A stretch of 64,000 nt of DNA, taken from assembly GCF_040361435.1 (NCBI RefSeq), contig NZ_APNL01000009.1:90787-154786 (forward strand). Reading direction: 5' to 3'. Source of the DNA: Salinisphaera sp002433465. Its GTDB lineage: Bacteria > Pseudomonadota > Gammaproteobacteria > Nevskiales > Salinisphaeraceae. The position numbers and the translations under genes were made by a program. Numbering within the stretch: the stretch's first letter is position 1; each line of letters begins with the position of its first letter. A model generated the notes under the pieces. The model worked only from the letters and a program-made list of their open reading frames with translations, searched no databases and was not told where the DNA came from. Of this stretch, positions 45,373 to 55,469 are shown piece after piece.

Positions 45373-46423
45373 CGCGGTTCGTCACCCCGGCTTCGTCGAA
45401 GGTGGCCATGCCGGCATGCAGGGCCAGGGCGTCGCCGATCACGCCCAGCGCCAGGGCCGCGCCGCTGCCTTCGCCAAGACGCATGTCCAGATCGAGAAGC
45501 GGCCTTGCTTCGAGCATATCGAGCAGGTAACGGTGGCCGGCTTCGGCGGAACGATGCCCGAACAGCTGCCAGTTCGCACAGTCCGGCGCGATTTCGCGGG
45601 CACACAGTGCCGCCACGCTGGCGATGAAACCATCCACCAACACCGGCACACCCGCCTGGGCCGCGGCCACGAAGGCGCCCGTAAGCGCGGCGATTTCGAA
45701 GCCGCCGACACAGCGCAGCATCGACAGCGCCCGTGCCGAGCCGGTAGCGCCCTGCCAACTTGCGCGATGCCGGGCCAGCCCCGCTTCGACCACCGCCTGC
45801 TTGCGCGCCAACCCGGCGGCATCGATACCGGTACCCCGGCCGACGACCTGTGCCGGCGTGGCACCGCTCAGGCCGGCCAGTATCGCTGCCGCGCTGGTGG
45901 TATTGCCGATGCCCATCTCGCCGCCGATGAACAGATGCGCCGACGGCGACACACGCTCGCGCCCCGCCTGCAATGCCTGTTCGAGCTCGCCGGCCTGCAT
46001 CGCACAGCTTTGGGTGAAATCGGCGGTGCCGGCAGCGATACGGGCATCGATCACGCTGGCGCAGTCGGCCGGCGGGGCCACCGCGCCCAGGTCGACGATC
46101 GAAAGGCGGGCATCGTGGCGCCGTGCCAGTACACAGATCGCCGCGCCGCCGGCGGCGAAGTTGGCGATCATCTGGCCGGTTACGGCCTGATCGAACGCCG
46201 ACACGCCGCGGGCCGCCACGCCGTGGTCGGCCGCGAAGACGACGATATCGATAGCGTCGAGCACGGGTACGATCTGGCCCTGCCAGCCGGCGAACGCCTC
46301 GGCCAGCTCTTCCAGGCGGCCAAGCGAGCCGGGCGGCTTGGTGAGCATGGCCTGGCGGGCACGCGCACCGGCTCGGGCGGCTTCATCGATCGGGGCGATC
46401 GGCTCGTGCAGCCAGTCGGTCAT
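45365..46423 (-). CDS. cobT: Nicotinate-nucleotide--DMB phosphoribosyltransferase
   Basis: 352-aa enzyme that activates the lower ligand 5,6-dimethylbenzimidazole to alpha-ribazole phosphate. LTKPPGSLGRLEELAEA, FAADHGVAARGVSAFDQAVT, IGGEMGIGNTTSAAAI and DGFIASVAAL are hallmark segments, and the catalytic Glu region lies near the C-terminus (RLGEGSGAALAL). The ATG at 46423 overlaps the cobU stop (ATGA). Confidence 0.96.
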   Translation of the reverse strand: MTDWLHEPIAPIDEAARAGARARQAMLTKPPGSLGRLEELAEAFAGWQGQIVPVLDAIDIVVFAADHGVAARGVSAFDQAVTGQMIANFAAGGAAICVLARRHDARLSIVDLGAVAPPADCASVIDARIAAGTADFTQSCAMQAGELEQALQAGRERVSPSAHLFIGGEMGIGNTTSAAAILAGLSGATPAQVVGRGTGIDAAGLARKQAVVEAGLARHRASWQGATGSARALSMLRCVGGFEIAALTGAFVAAAQAGVPVLVDGFIASVAALCAREIAPDCANWQLFGHRSAEAGHRYLLDMLEARPLLDLDMRLGEGSGAALALGVIGDALALHAGMATFDEAGVTNRDA

Positions 46424-46947
46424 GCGCCGTTCTCCTTGAGCGTCAATGGCAGGCCCGCCACCACCAGCGTGACCGTATCGCAGCACGCCGCCAGGGCCTG
46501 GTGCAGCCGCCCGGCCTCGTCGGCGAACCGCCGCGACAGCGCCCCCAGCGGCACGATGCCGGAGCCGACCTCGTTGGATACGAAAATCAGTCTCGCCCGG
46601 CTGGCGTCGACCGTCGCAAGCAGGGCGTCACGTTCCTCGGCCCATGTCAGCGTGCCCGTGTCCTCGGCAAGACAATTGCTCAACCACAGCGTCAGACAGT
46701 CGACGAGAATACAACGGTCGGGGCCGTCCAGCCGGCGCAGGCAGGCGCCCAGGGCGCGCGGGGCTTCCACGGTTTGCCAGCGCGTATCGCGCTGTTCGCG
46801 GTGATGCTGGATACGGGCCGCCATTTCGTCGTCGCCGGCCTGGGCCGTGGCCACATAGAACCAGCGCGCTACGGGCAGCGACAGGGCCCGCGTTTCGGCA
46901 TGACGGCTCTTGCCACTGCGCGTGCCGCCCAGCACGAGTGTCTTCAT
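46420..46947 (-). CDS. cobU: Adenosylcobinamide kinase / guanylyltransferase
   Basis: 175-aa bifunctional enzyme that phosphorylates adenosylcobinamide and adds GMP. The P-loop is LGGTRSGKSRHAE. The loop IQHHREQRDTRWQTVEAP contains the guanylylated His, and VSNEVGSGIVPLGALSRRF is a family signature. It follows btuD by 27 nt and overlaps cobT by 4 nt. Confidence 0.95.
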   Translation of the reverse strand: MKTLVLGGTRSGKSRHAETRALSLPVARWFYVATAQAGDDEMAARIQHHREQRDTRWQTVEAPRALGACLRRLDGPDRCILVDCLTLWLSNCLAEDTGTLTWAEERDALLATVDASRARLIFVSNEVGSGIVPLGALSRRFADEAGRLHQALAACCDTVTLVVAGLPLTLKENGA

Positions 46948-46974
46948 ATCGTTCTCCGCGGGCCGGTGAATCGT

Positions 46975-47760
46975 TCAGCCATGCAGCACGACCGGGGTAT
47001 GCGTATCCGGATGGGTGATCACCCGGGTCTGGGTGTCGAACAGGCGTTGCATGCGCTCCGCGGTGACCACCGCGGCCGGCGTGCCGGCAGCAATGGTCTG
47101 GCCATCGCGAAGCGCCAGCATGCGATCGGCATAGCGTGCGGCCAGGCTGATGTCGTGCAGCACGCTCACCACCGCCACGCCCTGGGCGGCCAGGGCGGCC
47201 ACTTGGCGCATCACCAGGCGCTGATGGCCGAGATCGAGCGCGGCCACCGGTTCGTCCAGCAGCAGCAGCCGATCGCCGGCGTCCTCGGCACGCCAGAGCT
47301 GGCTCATGACCCGAGCCAGCTGCACGCGCTGTTTCTCGCCGCCGGACAGCCGGGTGTAGGGTCGGTCGCGCAGATGGGCAATATCGCAGGCCGCCAGCGT
47401 TTCGGCCACGATTTGCCGGTCGGCGACGCTGCCCGATGCGTGCGGGCTACGCCCGAGCCGTACGACTTCGGCCACGGTAAACGGAAAGCTCAGCGCGCTG
47501 GCCTGGGGCAGCAGCGCGACCCGACAGGCGCGCTCGCGCGCCGGCCAATCCGCCAGCGCCCGTCCGCCCAGACGGATAGCGCCGGCGGCGGGCGTCGTAT
47601 CGCCAATCAGGGCATGAACCAGACTCGACTTGCCAGCGCCGTTGGGCCCGATCACGGCCAGATGCTCGCCGGCGGCAAGCCCGAACTCGGCCGCCTCGAC
47701 CACGGCGCGTCCGCCGACGGTCAGCGTCAGCCCCGCGACTTCGAGCAGGGGCGTATTCAC
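46975..47760 (-). CDS. btuD: Corrinoid (or haem) ABC transporter ATP-binding protein
   Basis: 261-aa ATPase of the FecE/BtuD/HmuV group. Walker A GPNGAGKSS, signature LSGGEKQRVQLARVM, Walker B LLLLDEPVAALDLGHQ and a switch His in SVLHDISLAARYADR are present. Internal SFPFTVAEVVRLGRSPH resembles HmuV of haem uptake. Context within a riboswitch-controlled B12 operon favours a corrinoid role, hence BtuD. Start GTG at 47760 overlapping the btuC stop. Confidence 0.85.
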   Translation of the reverse strand: MNTPLLEVAGLTLTVGGRAVVEAAEFGLAAGEHLAVIGPNGAGKSSLVHALIGDTTPAAGAIRLGGRALADWPARERACRVALLPQASALSFPFTVAEVVRLGRSPHASGSVADRQIVAETLAACDIAHLRDRPYTRLSGGEKQRVQLARVMSQLWRAEDAGDRLLLLDEPVAALDLGHQRLVMRQVAALAAQGVAVVSVLHDISLAARYADRMLALRDGQTIAAGTPAAVVTAERMQRLFDTQTRVITHPDTHTPVVLHG

Positions 47761-48760
47761 AGGCCGTACTCGCGGCGACGCCGCAACAAGGAGATGAAAA
47801 ACGGCGCGCCCAGCAGCGCGGTCAGCAGACCCACGGGCAGTTCGGTCGGCGCTACGACAACGCGCGCCAGCGTATCCGCCACCAGCAGCAGAATCGCGCC
47901 CGCCAGCGCCGAGGCCGGCAACAGCCAACGATGATCGGGGCCGATGAGCATGCGCACGATATGCGGCACGACCAGTCCGACGAAGGTAATCGCGCCGGCG
48001 ACCGCCACCGATACGCCCACACCGGCCGCCGTCAGCAGGACCAGCTGGCGCTTGATGCGGTCCACGGCGATGCCCAGATGCCGGGCCTCGGACTCGCCCA
48101 GCAACAAGGCATTGAGGGCATCCGCCTGTCGCGGCAGCACGACGAATATCAGCGCGGCCACGGCAGCCACGATCGCCACCCGGGACCAGTTGGCGCCGTC
48201 GAGCCCGCCCATGCGCCAAAGGCTGATCCGGCGCAGCATTTCGTTGTCGGCATGAAATTCCAGCAGCGAGCCGATACTGCCGGCCAATGCGCCGATCGCA
48301 ATGCCTGCCAGCAGCATGGTCGCCACCGACGTGCCCTGGGGACCGGTGGCCAGCCGATAAACCAGCAGCACCGCGGCCGTGCCGCCGACAAACGCGCCCA
48401 GCGACACCAGCGACAGGCCGATAAAGCCGGCCGCCCCGCCCGCGAATACGATGACCAGACTCGCGCCCACCGAGGCGCCGGCGGTCACGCCGATCAACGA
48501 CGGATCGGCCAGCGGATTGCGAAACAGCCCCTGCATGGCCGCGCCGCAGATCGCCAGCAGCGCGCCGACCAGCGCGGTAAGCAGGGCACGCGGCAAACGC
48601 AGTTGCCGCACGATCAGCGCCAGCCGCTGCATGCCCTCGTCGCGGCCCACGAGCACGGCCAGCACGTCCAGCGCCGGCAGACGCACCGCGCCGAGCATGA
48701 CCGCGGCCAGCAGACACAGGGGCAAAGCCAGCGCGAGCAGCCAGACCAGCCGGCGCGGGC

Positions 48761-48764
<4 letters not shown>
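47757..48764 (-). CDS. btuC: Corrinoid (or haem) ABC transporter permease
   Basis: 335-aa membrane permease of the FecCD/BtuC family with about nine to ten helices. RLPRALLTALVGALLAICGAAMQGLFRNPLADPSLIGV and AITFVGLVVPHIVRML are the family core. RNPLADPSLIGVTAGASVGA resembles HmuU. The ATG at 48764 overlaps the cobQ stop (ATGA) and the btuD start overlaps its stop, so transporter and salvage enzymes are translationally coupled. Confidence 0.88.
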
Positions 48765-50204
<1,440 letters not shown>

Positions 50205-50215
<11 letters not shown>

Positions 50216-50984
50216 CGACCCAGCCTGACTGTGGGCGGATAGCGTCGGTAAGCGCGTCGATGACCAGACGCGCCGCATATTCGCCAAACAGGGTGTGCTT
50301 GCCCGTGTATGGCAGCGCCTCGCCGGTATCGGCACAGAAGACGGCGGTGGCATCGGTTCCGGTGCCGGTCGCGATGGCATTCGAGAGCGGGCTGCGCGCA
50401 TCGAGTGATTGCAACGTCGCGGCCTTGGCCTCGGTGAGTGTCGTCAGGGTTTCGACCTGGGCCGCCGGCGTAAGCGCGAGCGTGGTGGCCAGGGCGAGAT
50501 TGATGGTGCCCACTTCGCAGGGGCCGGGCCGCAGTTCACGCCGGTCCGCACAATCCCCGGCACGTCGGGCGTTGGCCAGGCCGGCGGTCACGAACACACA
50601 CACAAGCTCGCCCTCGATATCGACCGTGGCGATACGCAGACTGCGCATCGAGGCGGCGGTAAGCATGCCGACACACGGCGCGGCCAGCCCGCGTTGCACT
50701 GCGAAATCGGCGATGAGGGTTTGTGGTGTATTCAAGGCGGCCCGGTCGTGGTCGTCGACGTGGCGATTGGCAAAGCCCTGCGCGGTGCCCCAGCCGCCGC
50801 CGGCCACGGCCGAACTCAGACAATGCCAGGGCCGGTCGAAAGCAACCGCCAGCCCGCTATCGGCCACGCCGGCCTGCCAGCCCGGCAGCACGAGCGCTGC
50901 CGGAATACTCTGCACCGCGGCCGACGGCAGATCGTCGCGTGCAGACCAGCGCCGCCAGGCGCGCGCACCGTCCGCCGCGGTCAT
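50205..50984 (-). CDS. cbiZ: Adenosylcobinamide amidohydrolase
   Basis: 259-aa enzyme that removes the aminopropanol arm (or lower-ligand loop) from incoming corrinoids to give adenosylcobyric acid for rebuilding. Family signatures are VAGGGWGTAQGFANRHVD, CVGMLTAASMRSLRIATVD, VFVTAGLANARRAGD and GTINLALATTLAL. The C-terminal GTGTDATAVFC and YTGKHTLFGEYAARLV are also typical. CbiZ is common in archaea and some bacteria. I chose ATG at 50984; its AGAGG ribosome site lies inside the terminal repeat of the element upstream. A second possible ATG is at 51008. Confidence 0.92.
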
Positions 50985-50988
50985 GAAA

Positions 50989-51263
50989 GGAACCTCTGAT
51001 CTGTTCATACACGGATCGCGTTTGTGTCCCAAAAGGCCTCGATACAAGGCGCATGGCGCCGCGTCATAGCCATCCTATGACCAAGCCATGCAACGCAGTA
51101 GCGGGGCCTTTTGGGCCAAACCGCCCTGCGGCAGGGCTTTTGCGCGCGCCTGAGCGGCGCGCATCCTTGTTTATTTGCAATCAGCAAACTGCGGCTCGCG
51201 GCTGCTCGTTGGTCGCGCGCAAAAGACTCCGGCGCGACCGTGTATGAATAGATCAGAGGTTCC
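50989..51263. mobile_element. 275-bp miniature element with terminal inverted repeats (MITE-like)
   Basis: The left end (50989-51020) starts GGAACCTCTGATCTGTTCAT and the right end (51233-51263) reads as its inverse complement with one mismatch and one 1-nt gap, about 30 of 32 positions. Inside are two long imperfect hairpins. The first is around 51022-51117 (TCCCAAAAGGCC / GGGGCCTTTTGGG arms with TCATAG...CTATGA at the tip). The second is around 51135-51225 (CTTTTGCGCGCG / CGCGCGCAAAAG), beside a GCCCTG-CGG-CAGGGC stem. It encodes no believable protein. It exactly fills the space between the cobO stop and the cbiZ ribosome site. No target duplication was found. Confidence 0.85.
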
Positions 51264-51890
51264 CTAGTAGTCGACGCCCTTGCGCGCCTTGATGCCCGAC
51301 TTGAAGGCATGCTTGATGTCCTTGACCTCGGACACCGTATCCGCCAGCTCGCGCAGGGCCGCGCCGCCGCCACGACCGGTGACCACCACCGACTGTTCAC
51401 GCGGGCGGTTGGCCAGCGCGTCCAGCACTGTCTGTTCGTCGAGATAGCTGTAGCCGATCATGTAGGTCAGCTCGTCGAGCACGACCAGATCGAAGCTGGG
51501 GTCGGTGAGCATCGGCTCGACCTTGGCCCAGGTCGCCTCGGCCGCGGCGATATCGCCGCTGCGATCCTGGGTGTTCCAGGTAAAGCCCGTGCCCATCTGA
51601 TGGAAGGCCACCTGCGGGCAGTGATCGCGCACGTAGATTTCTTCACCGGAAAGCTGCTGGCCCTTGATGAACTGCACCACGCCCACCCGGTGGCCATAGC
51701 CCAGTGCGCGCATGACCATGCCGAACGCCGAGGACGATTTGCCCTTGCCGTTGCCGGTGAGCAGCAACAGCACGCCGCGTTCGGTATCGGCGGCCTCGAT
51801 AGCCGCATCCACGCGCGCTTTCTGTTTCTGCATGGTTGCCTTGTGGCGTGCGGCCTTGGCGTCGTCGTCGCTACGGGATTCGTCGCTCAT
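51264..51890 (-). CDS. cobO: Corrinoid adenosyltransferase (CobA/CobO type)
   Basis: 208-aa ATP:co(I)rrinoid adenosyltransferase. The P-loop is LLTGNGKGKSSSAFG, and GVVQFIKGQQLSGEE, DLVVLDELTYMIGYSY and VVVTGRGGGAALRELADTV are family segments. It adenosylates imported corrinoids before CbiZ and CobU act. It follows btuB by 49 nt, with a strong hairpin in the gap. The stop at 51264 touches the miniature element. Confidence 0.96.
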   Translation of the reverse strand: MSDESRSDDDAKAARHKATMQKQKARVDAAIEAADTERGVLLLLTGNGKGKSSSAFGMVMRALGYGHRVGVVQFIKGQQLSGEEIYVRDHCPQVAFHQMGTGFTWNTQDRSGDIAAAEATWAKVEPMLTDPSFDLVVLDELTYMIGYSYLDEQTVLDALANRPREQSVVVTGRGGGAALRELADTVSEVKDIKHAFKSGIKARKGVDY

Positions 51891-51907
51891 ACGGACTCCG
51901 TTGGTAG

Positions 51908-51931
51908 CGCACGGCCCGAACGGGCCGTGCG
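51908..51931. promoter_or_regulatory. Strong hairpin between btuB and cobO
   Basis: GCACGGCCCG-AA-CGGGCCGTGC (51909-51930), extended by one more C-G pair. There is no T-run on the minus strand, so it is more likely an mRNA stability or attenuation element that sets the receptor-to-enzyme ratio than a full terminator. Confidence 0.6.
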
Positions 51932-51939
51932 GCTTAAGG

Positions 51940-53871
51940 CTACTGCGGCTGGTAGCGCAGCGTGAAGAAAACGTTGCGGTCGTCCTGATTGTAGAACCGC
52001 GCGGTCTGGTATTCCTCGTCGAACAGGTTGTTGAGGCTGGCCTGTACGAGCCAGTCGCGTGCGAGCTCGACCGAGGCGCGCAGGTCGACAAGCTGATAGC
52101 TGTCCAGCTCGTTTTCGTTGGCGGCATCGTCATAGCTCGAATCGGCCACCGTCAGGCTCGCCCCGGCACTGTAGCGGCCAAAGGCGCGATCGACATCGAA
52201 CTGGGCGGTATGGCCAGGCCGCCGCGGCAATTCGTTGCCTTGGTTCGGGCCGGCGGTGCGGTTTTCGGTGTCCAGCCAGGTGAACTGGGCGTTGAGCTGC
52301 CAGTCGGCGAGCACGGTGCCGACACTCGCCTCTGCGCCACGGATTCGGATTTTCTGGATATTGCCCGGGGCGAAGGTGGCCGAATCGTAGGCGATCAGAT
52401 CGTCGATGTCGGTCTGATAGGCATGCAGCGACCAGCGGCCCCAGCCGTGATCGCCGTCGAGGCCCACTTCGACGCTGTCCGATTCTTCCGGATCCAGCTC
52501 GGGATTGCCGTAGTTGGGGAAATACAGTTCGTTGAAGGTCGGTGCCTTGAACGCGGTGCCATAGGAAATGCTGGCGGTATAGGCGTCGGCGAAATCGATG
52601 CCGTAGGCCGCACTGCCGGTGGCATGCTCGCCGAACTGTTCGTTGTCGTCGCCACGCCCGGACAGCTGCAGATGATGACGGCCCCAATCGCCCAGATACT
52701 GGGCAAACACGCCCTTGTTGTCGCGGCTGTCTTCGCGCATATCGCCGGTGAAGTCGTTGCGGCGATCGCCGTCGTTGTCGCCGTCGACGTTTTCGAGCTT
52801 GTAGTCGACGCCAAGGGTGAACAGATCGTCGTTGGGCAGGGTGATGTCGTTTTGCCAGCTCAGCTGATGGCGCTGGGTTTCGAAGGCGGTGACATAGCGC
52901 CCGTCGAGGAAGTTGTCGGAGTCGTCGCGGCTGTTGCCGTAAGCCAGTTTCGTGCGCCAGCTATCGAGCGGCCGCCAGGCAAGCGAAGTGCCGATGATCT
53001 GCTGGATCGTATCGCTCGAGTTCTGGGAGGTGCCGTCGAATTCCACGCTGCTTTCAGCGCGCAGGAAGTTCAGTTCCCATTCGACGCCGTTGTCGAATAT
53101 CTGACCGTAGTTGAAGGCGACCGATACCCGGTCATAGCCGTCGTCGTCCGGCTCGTCGGTAAAACAGCCGCCGGTGCCGGCCGCGGCCGCCGTACAGGCG
53201 TCGAAGCCGTCGGTACGGCGTCCATTCACGCTCAGGTTGTAGTGCGAGTTGTCATCGCTGCCGGACACGCCCACCTGGCCTTCATAGCTGCTGTCGCTGC
53301 CCGCGCCGATCTGGAAATAAGGCCGGGTACCCGTCTGGCCACGCCCGTCGCGGGTGAAGATCTGGATCACGCCGCCGATCGCATCGGCGCCATACAGCGA
53401 CGAGCGCGGCCCACGCACGATCTCGATACGCTCGATCTGCTCGACCGCCAGGTCTTCGATGGCAGCCGCCCCGGCCGTGGCCGAGCGATACTCGACGCCG
53501 TCCACCAGCACCAGGGTGTGATCGGACTCGGTGCCACGCAGAAAGATCGAGGTGGCTTTGCCCGGCCCGCCGTTGTTGGTCAGCGTGAGCCCGGGCGTTC
53601 GCCGCAGCAGATCGCGTACCGAACGGGCCTGCAAACGCTCGATATCGGCGCGGTCGATGACCGTGGTGGCGGCCAGCGTATTGCTCACCCGCTGCGGGGT
53701 ACGCGTCGCGGTGACCTGGATATCATCGAGCCGGGCCGTGCGCTCGCCGGCCATGGCGTTTGCCGTGCCGGTATCGGCAGACGTTTGTGCGACCGCGGGC
53801 AACGCCGCAGATGCCGCGCACAGCAGCACGACGCGCGCTGATGCGCGATGAAAATTACGATCGATGGACAT
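51940..53871 (-). CDS. btuB: TonB-dependent vitamin B12 receptor BtuB
   Basis: 643-aa outer-membrane receptor that imports corrinoids using TonB. Signal peptide to about residue 29 (AASAALPAVAQ). The TonB box-like DDIQVTATRTPQRV precedes the plug domain, with DLLRRTPGLTLTNNGGPGK, SIFLRGTESDHTLVLVDGVE and IERIEIVRGPRSSLYGADAIGG. The 22-strand barrel ends in FFTLRYQPQ with the terminal aromatic pattern. The ATG at 53871 (MSIDRNFHRASARVV) gives the signal peptide; the longer frame runs into the riboswitch leader. First gene of the B12 operon. Confidence 0.93.
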   Translation of the reverse strand: MSIDRNFHRASARVVLLCAASAALPAVAQTSADTGTANAMAGERTARLDDIQVTATRTPQRVSNTLAATTVIDRADIERLQARSVRDLLRRTPGLTLTNNGGPGKATSIFLRGTESDHTLVLVDGVEYRSATAGAAAIEDLAVEQIERIEIVRGPRSSLYGADAIGGVIQIFTRDGRGQTGTRPYFQIGAGSDSSYEGQVGVSGSDDNSHYNLSVNGRRTDGFDACTAAAAGTGGCFTDEPDDDGYDRVSVAFNYGQIFDNGVEWELNFLRAESSVEFDGTSQNSSDTIQQIIGTSLAWRPLDSWRTKLAYGNSRDDSDNFLDGRYVTAFETQRHQLSWQNDITLPNDDLFTLGVDYKLENVDGDNDGDRRNDFTGDMREDSRDNKGVFAQYLGDWGRHHLQLSGRGDDNEQFGEHATGSAAYGIDFADAYTASISYGTAFKAPTFNELYFPNYGNPELDPEESDSVEVGLDGDHGWGRWSLHAYQTDIDDLIAYDSATFAPGNIQKIRIRGAEASVGTVLADWQLNAQFTWLDTENRTAGPNQGNELPRRPGHTAQFDVDRAFGRYSAGASLTVADSSYDDAANENELDSYQLVDLRASVELARDWLVQASLNNLFDEEYQTARFYNQDDRNVFFTLRYQPQ

Positions 53872-54029
53872 GGTTCCCCCAATGGTCCCTGGCGCACACA
53901 CCCGCGCGCCGCAATGGATACAGCCGCGAAATAGCGCCGAAAAGGGACAAAACGGGGAACACGGCGCACGCGAACGCACGCCGCCGGTCTGCCGTTTCAT
54001 CGCCCGCCGCGATGTCGCTGCCTCGTATC

Positions 54030-54226
54030 ACAGGCCGGTCTCCGGACTTGCGAGCGCCCTTGCGGGCCTTCGACACGCCTTCCCGGGTTTCAAGACCCAG
54101 TGGCGTATGTGTCGAATCCAACTCGCCTACCGTTGCGGGGGCAGTGCCGGCCTTGTCGTCACGAGTTTTCGTGGCAACGCACCGGCTTCCCGTTTCACCC
54201 GGGCACTTTCGCGCTCGGGCACCTGC
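54030..54226 (-). promoter_or_regulatory. Cobalamin (adenosylcobalamin) riboswitch
   Basis: Read on the minus strand, the leader shows GGGTGAAACGGGAAGCCGGT, then CCGGCACTGCCCCCGCAACG, the B12 box GCCACTGGG (54096-54104), the paired CCGGGAAGGCG and the closing AGTCCGGAGACCGGCC. This is the conserved order of the class I cobalamin riboswitch. It sits about 160 nt before the btuB ATG and should shut down the whole B12 operon when the coenzyme is plentiful. Confidence 0.95.
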
Positions 54227-54327
54227 GATAGCGCGAAGCCTAGCACCCCCGGCCCCGCCGTCAAGCAGCGCCCATTCTGCGTTGCGCGTCGCCCGCGCGC
54301 ATTCAGCGACCCGGACACGCCTTCGGC

Positions 54328-54357
54328 TTCCCGTCTATCCGGATAAACGGATATACT
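54328..54357 (+). promoter_or_regulatory. Candidate metH promoter with inverted-repeat operator
   Basis: The inverted repeat TATCCG-N6-CGGATA (54336-54353) lies between a weak -35 (TTCCCG, 54328) and a -10-like TATACT (54352-54357). The position in the spacer suggests a repressor site, perhaps an ArsR-type regulator of methionine or SAH; the identity is speculation. Confidence 0.5.
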
Positions 54358-54386
54358 GCGCGCCCATACACACATTCAAGGTATCC

Positions 54387-55427
54387 ATGAGCGATCTGAT
54401 AGGCGCGCTGGCGCAGCGCATCCTCGTACTCGATGGCGCCATGGGCACGATGATCCAGAACCACGACCCGGACGAGGCCGACTATCGCGGCGAACGTTTC
54501 GCGGACTGGGAAAGCGATCTGAAGGGCAACAACGATCTGCTGACGCTGACCAAGCCGGAGCTGATCCGCGATATCACCGCACAATATGCCGCCGCCGGCT
54601 CGGATATCCTCACCACGAACACCTTCTCGGCGACGACCATTGCCCAGGCCGACTACCACATGGAAGACCTGGCGGTAGAGCTGAACCTGGAGGCCGCGAA
54701 GATCGCGCGCAGCGTGGCCGAGGAATACGCCACGCCGGACAAGCCGCGCTGGGTGGCCGGCGTGATCGGGCCGACCAATCGCACCGCCTCGATCTCGCCC
54801 GACGTCAACGACCCCGGCAAGCGCAATACCGATTTCAACGAGCTGGCCAAAGCCTACGGCGAAGCGGCCGAAGCGCTGCTCGACGGCGGCGTCGATATCA
54901 TCCTGATGGAAACCATCTTCGATACGCTCAATGCCAAGGCCGCGATCTATGCCTACCGCAAGATCCTGCGCGAGCGAAACATCGACGTGCCGCTGATGAT
55001 TTCCGGCACCATCACCGATGCCTCGGGGCGCACGCTCTCGGGCCAGACCACCGAGGCCTTCTACAACTCGGTGGCTCATGCGCGGCCGCTGACCATGGGC
55101 CTGAACTGTGCGCTCGGGCCCGATGCGCTGCGCACCTACGTGGCCGAGATGTCGCGGATCGCGCCCTGCTACGTGCATGCCTACCCGAACGCCGGCCTGC
55201 CCAACGAGTTCGGCGAATACGACCTCACGCCCGACGAAATGGCCGAACATATCGGCGAATGGGCCGAATCCGGCCTGCTCAACATGGCCGGCGGCTGCTG
55301 TGGCTCCACGCCCGAACATATCGGCGCGATCGCCAAGGCCGTCGAAGGCAAGGCCCCCCGCCGGCGCCCCGAAATCAAACGGGCCATGCGCCTGTCCGGA
55401 CTCGAGCCATTCTCGGCATCGGCCTGA
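54387..55427 (+). CDS. metH: Methionine synthase, homocysteine-binding subunit (MetH N-terminal part)
   Basis: 346-aa homocysteine S-methyltransferase domain. It begins LIGALAQRILVLDGAMGTMI and contains the zinc cysteines in MGLNCALGP and GGCCGSTPEH (C and CC, as C247, C310, C311 of E. coli MetH). The remaining MetH domains are on the next gene (55899). Such two-gene splits occur in other proteobacteria, so this is not a recent frameshift; the two parts must associate. Start at ATG 54387. Confidence 0.93.
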   Translation: MSDLIGALAQRILVLDGAMGTMIQNHDPDEADYRGERFADWESDLKGNNDLLTLTKPELIRDITAQYAAAGSDILTTNTFSATTIAQADYHMEDLAVELNLEAAKIARSVAEEYATPDKPRWVAGVIGPTNRTASISPDVNDPGKRNTDFNELAKAYGEAAEALLDGGVDIILMETIFDTLNAKAAIYAYRKILRERNIDVPLMISGTITDASGRTLSGQTTEAFYNSVAHARPLTMGLNCALGPDALRTYVAEMSRIAPCYVHAYPNAGLPNEFGEYDLTPDEMAEHIGEWAESGLLNMAGGCCGSTPEHIGAIAKAVEGKAPRRRPEIKRAMRLSGLEPFSASA

Positions 55428-55469
55428 TGAACGGCGTTTCAACGATCCACAACCCGGCCGGGCGCTCGC

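Larger units (their letters stand above)
53872..54386. other. 515-nt divergent regulatory region between btuB and metH
   Basis: The minus-strand leader of btuB holds a cobalamin riboswitch (about 54030-54226). The plus-strand end holds a candidate metH promoter and operator (54328-54357). Nothing coding is credible here despite frames running through. Confidence 0.85.

Noticed and set aside
50991..51400. ORFs of 64 and 131 codons inside and across the miniature element between cobO and cbiZ
   Set aside because: They translate the inverted repeats and hairpins, and one overlaps cobO on another frame; typical spurious calls.
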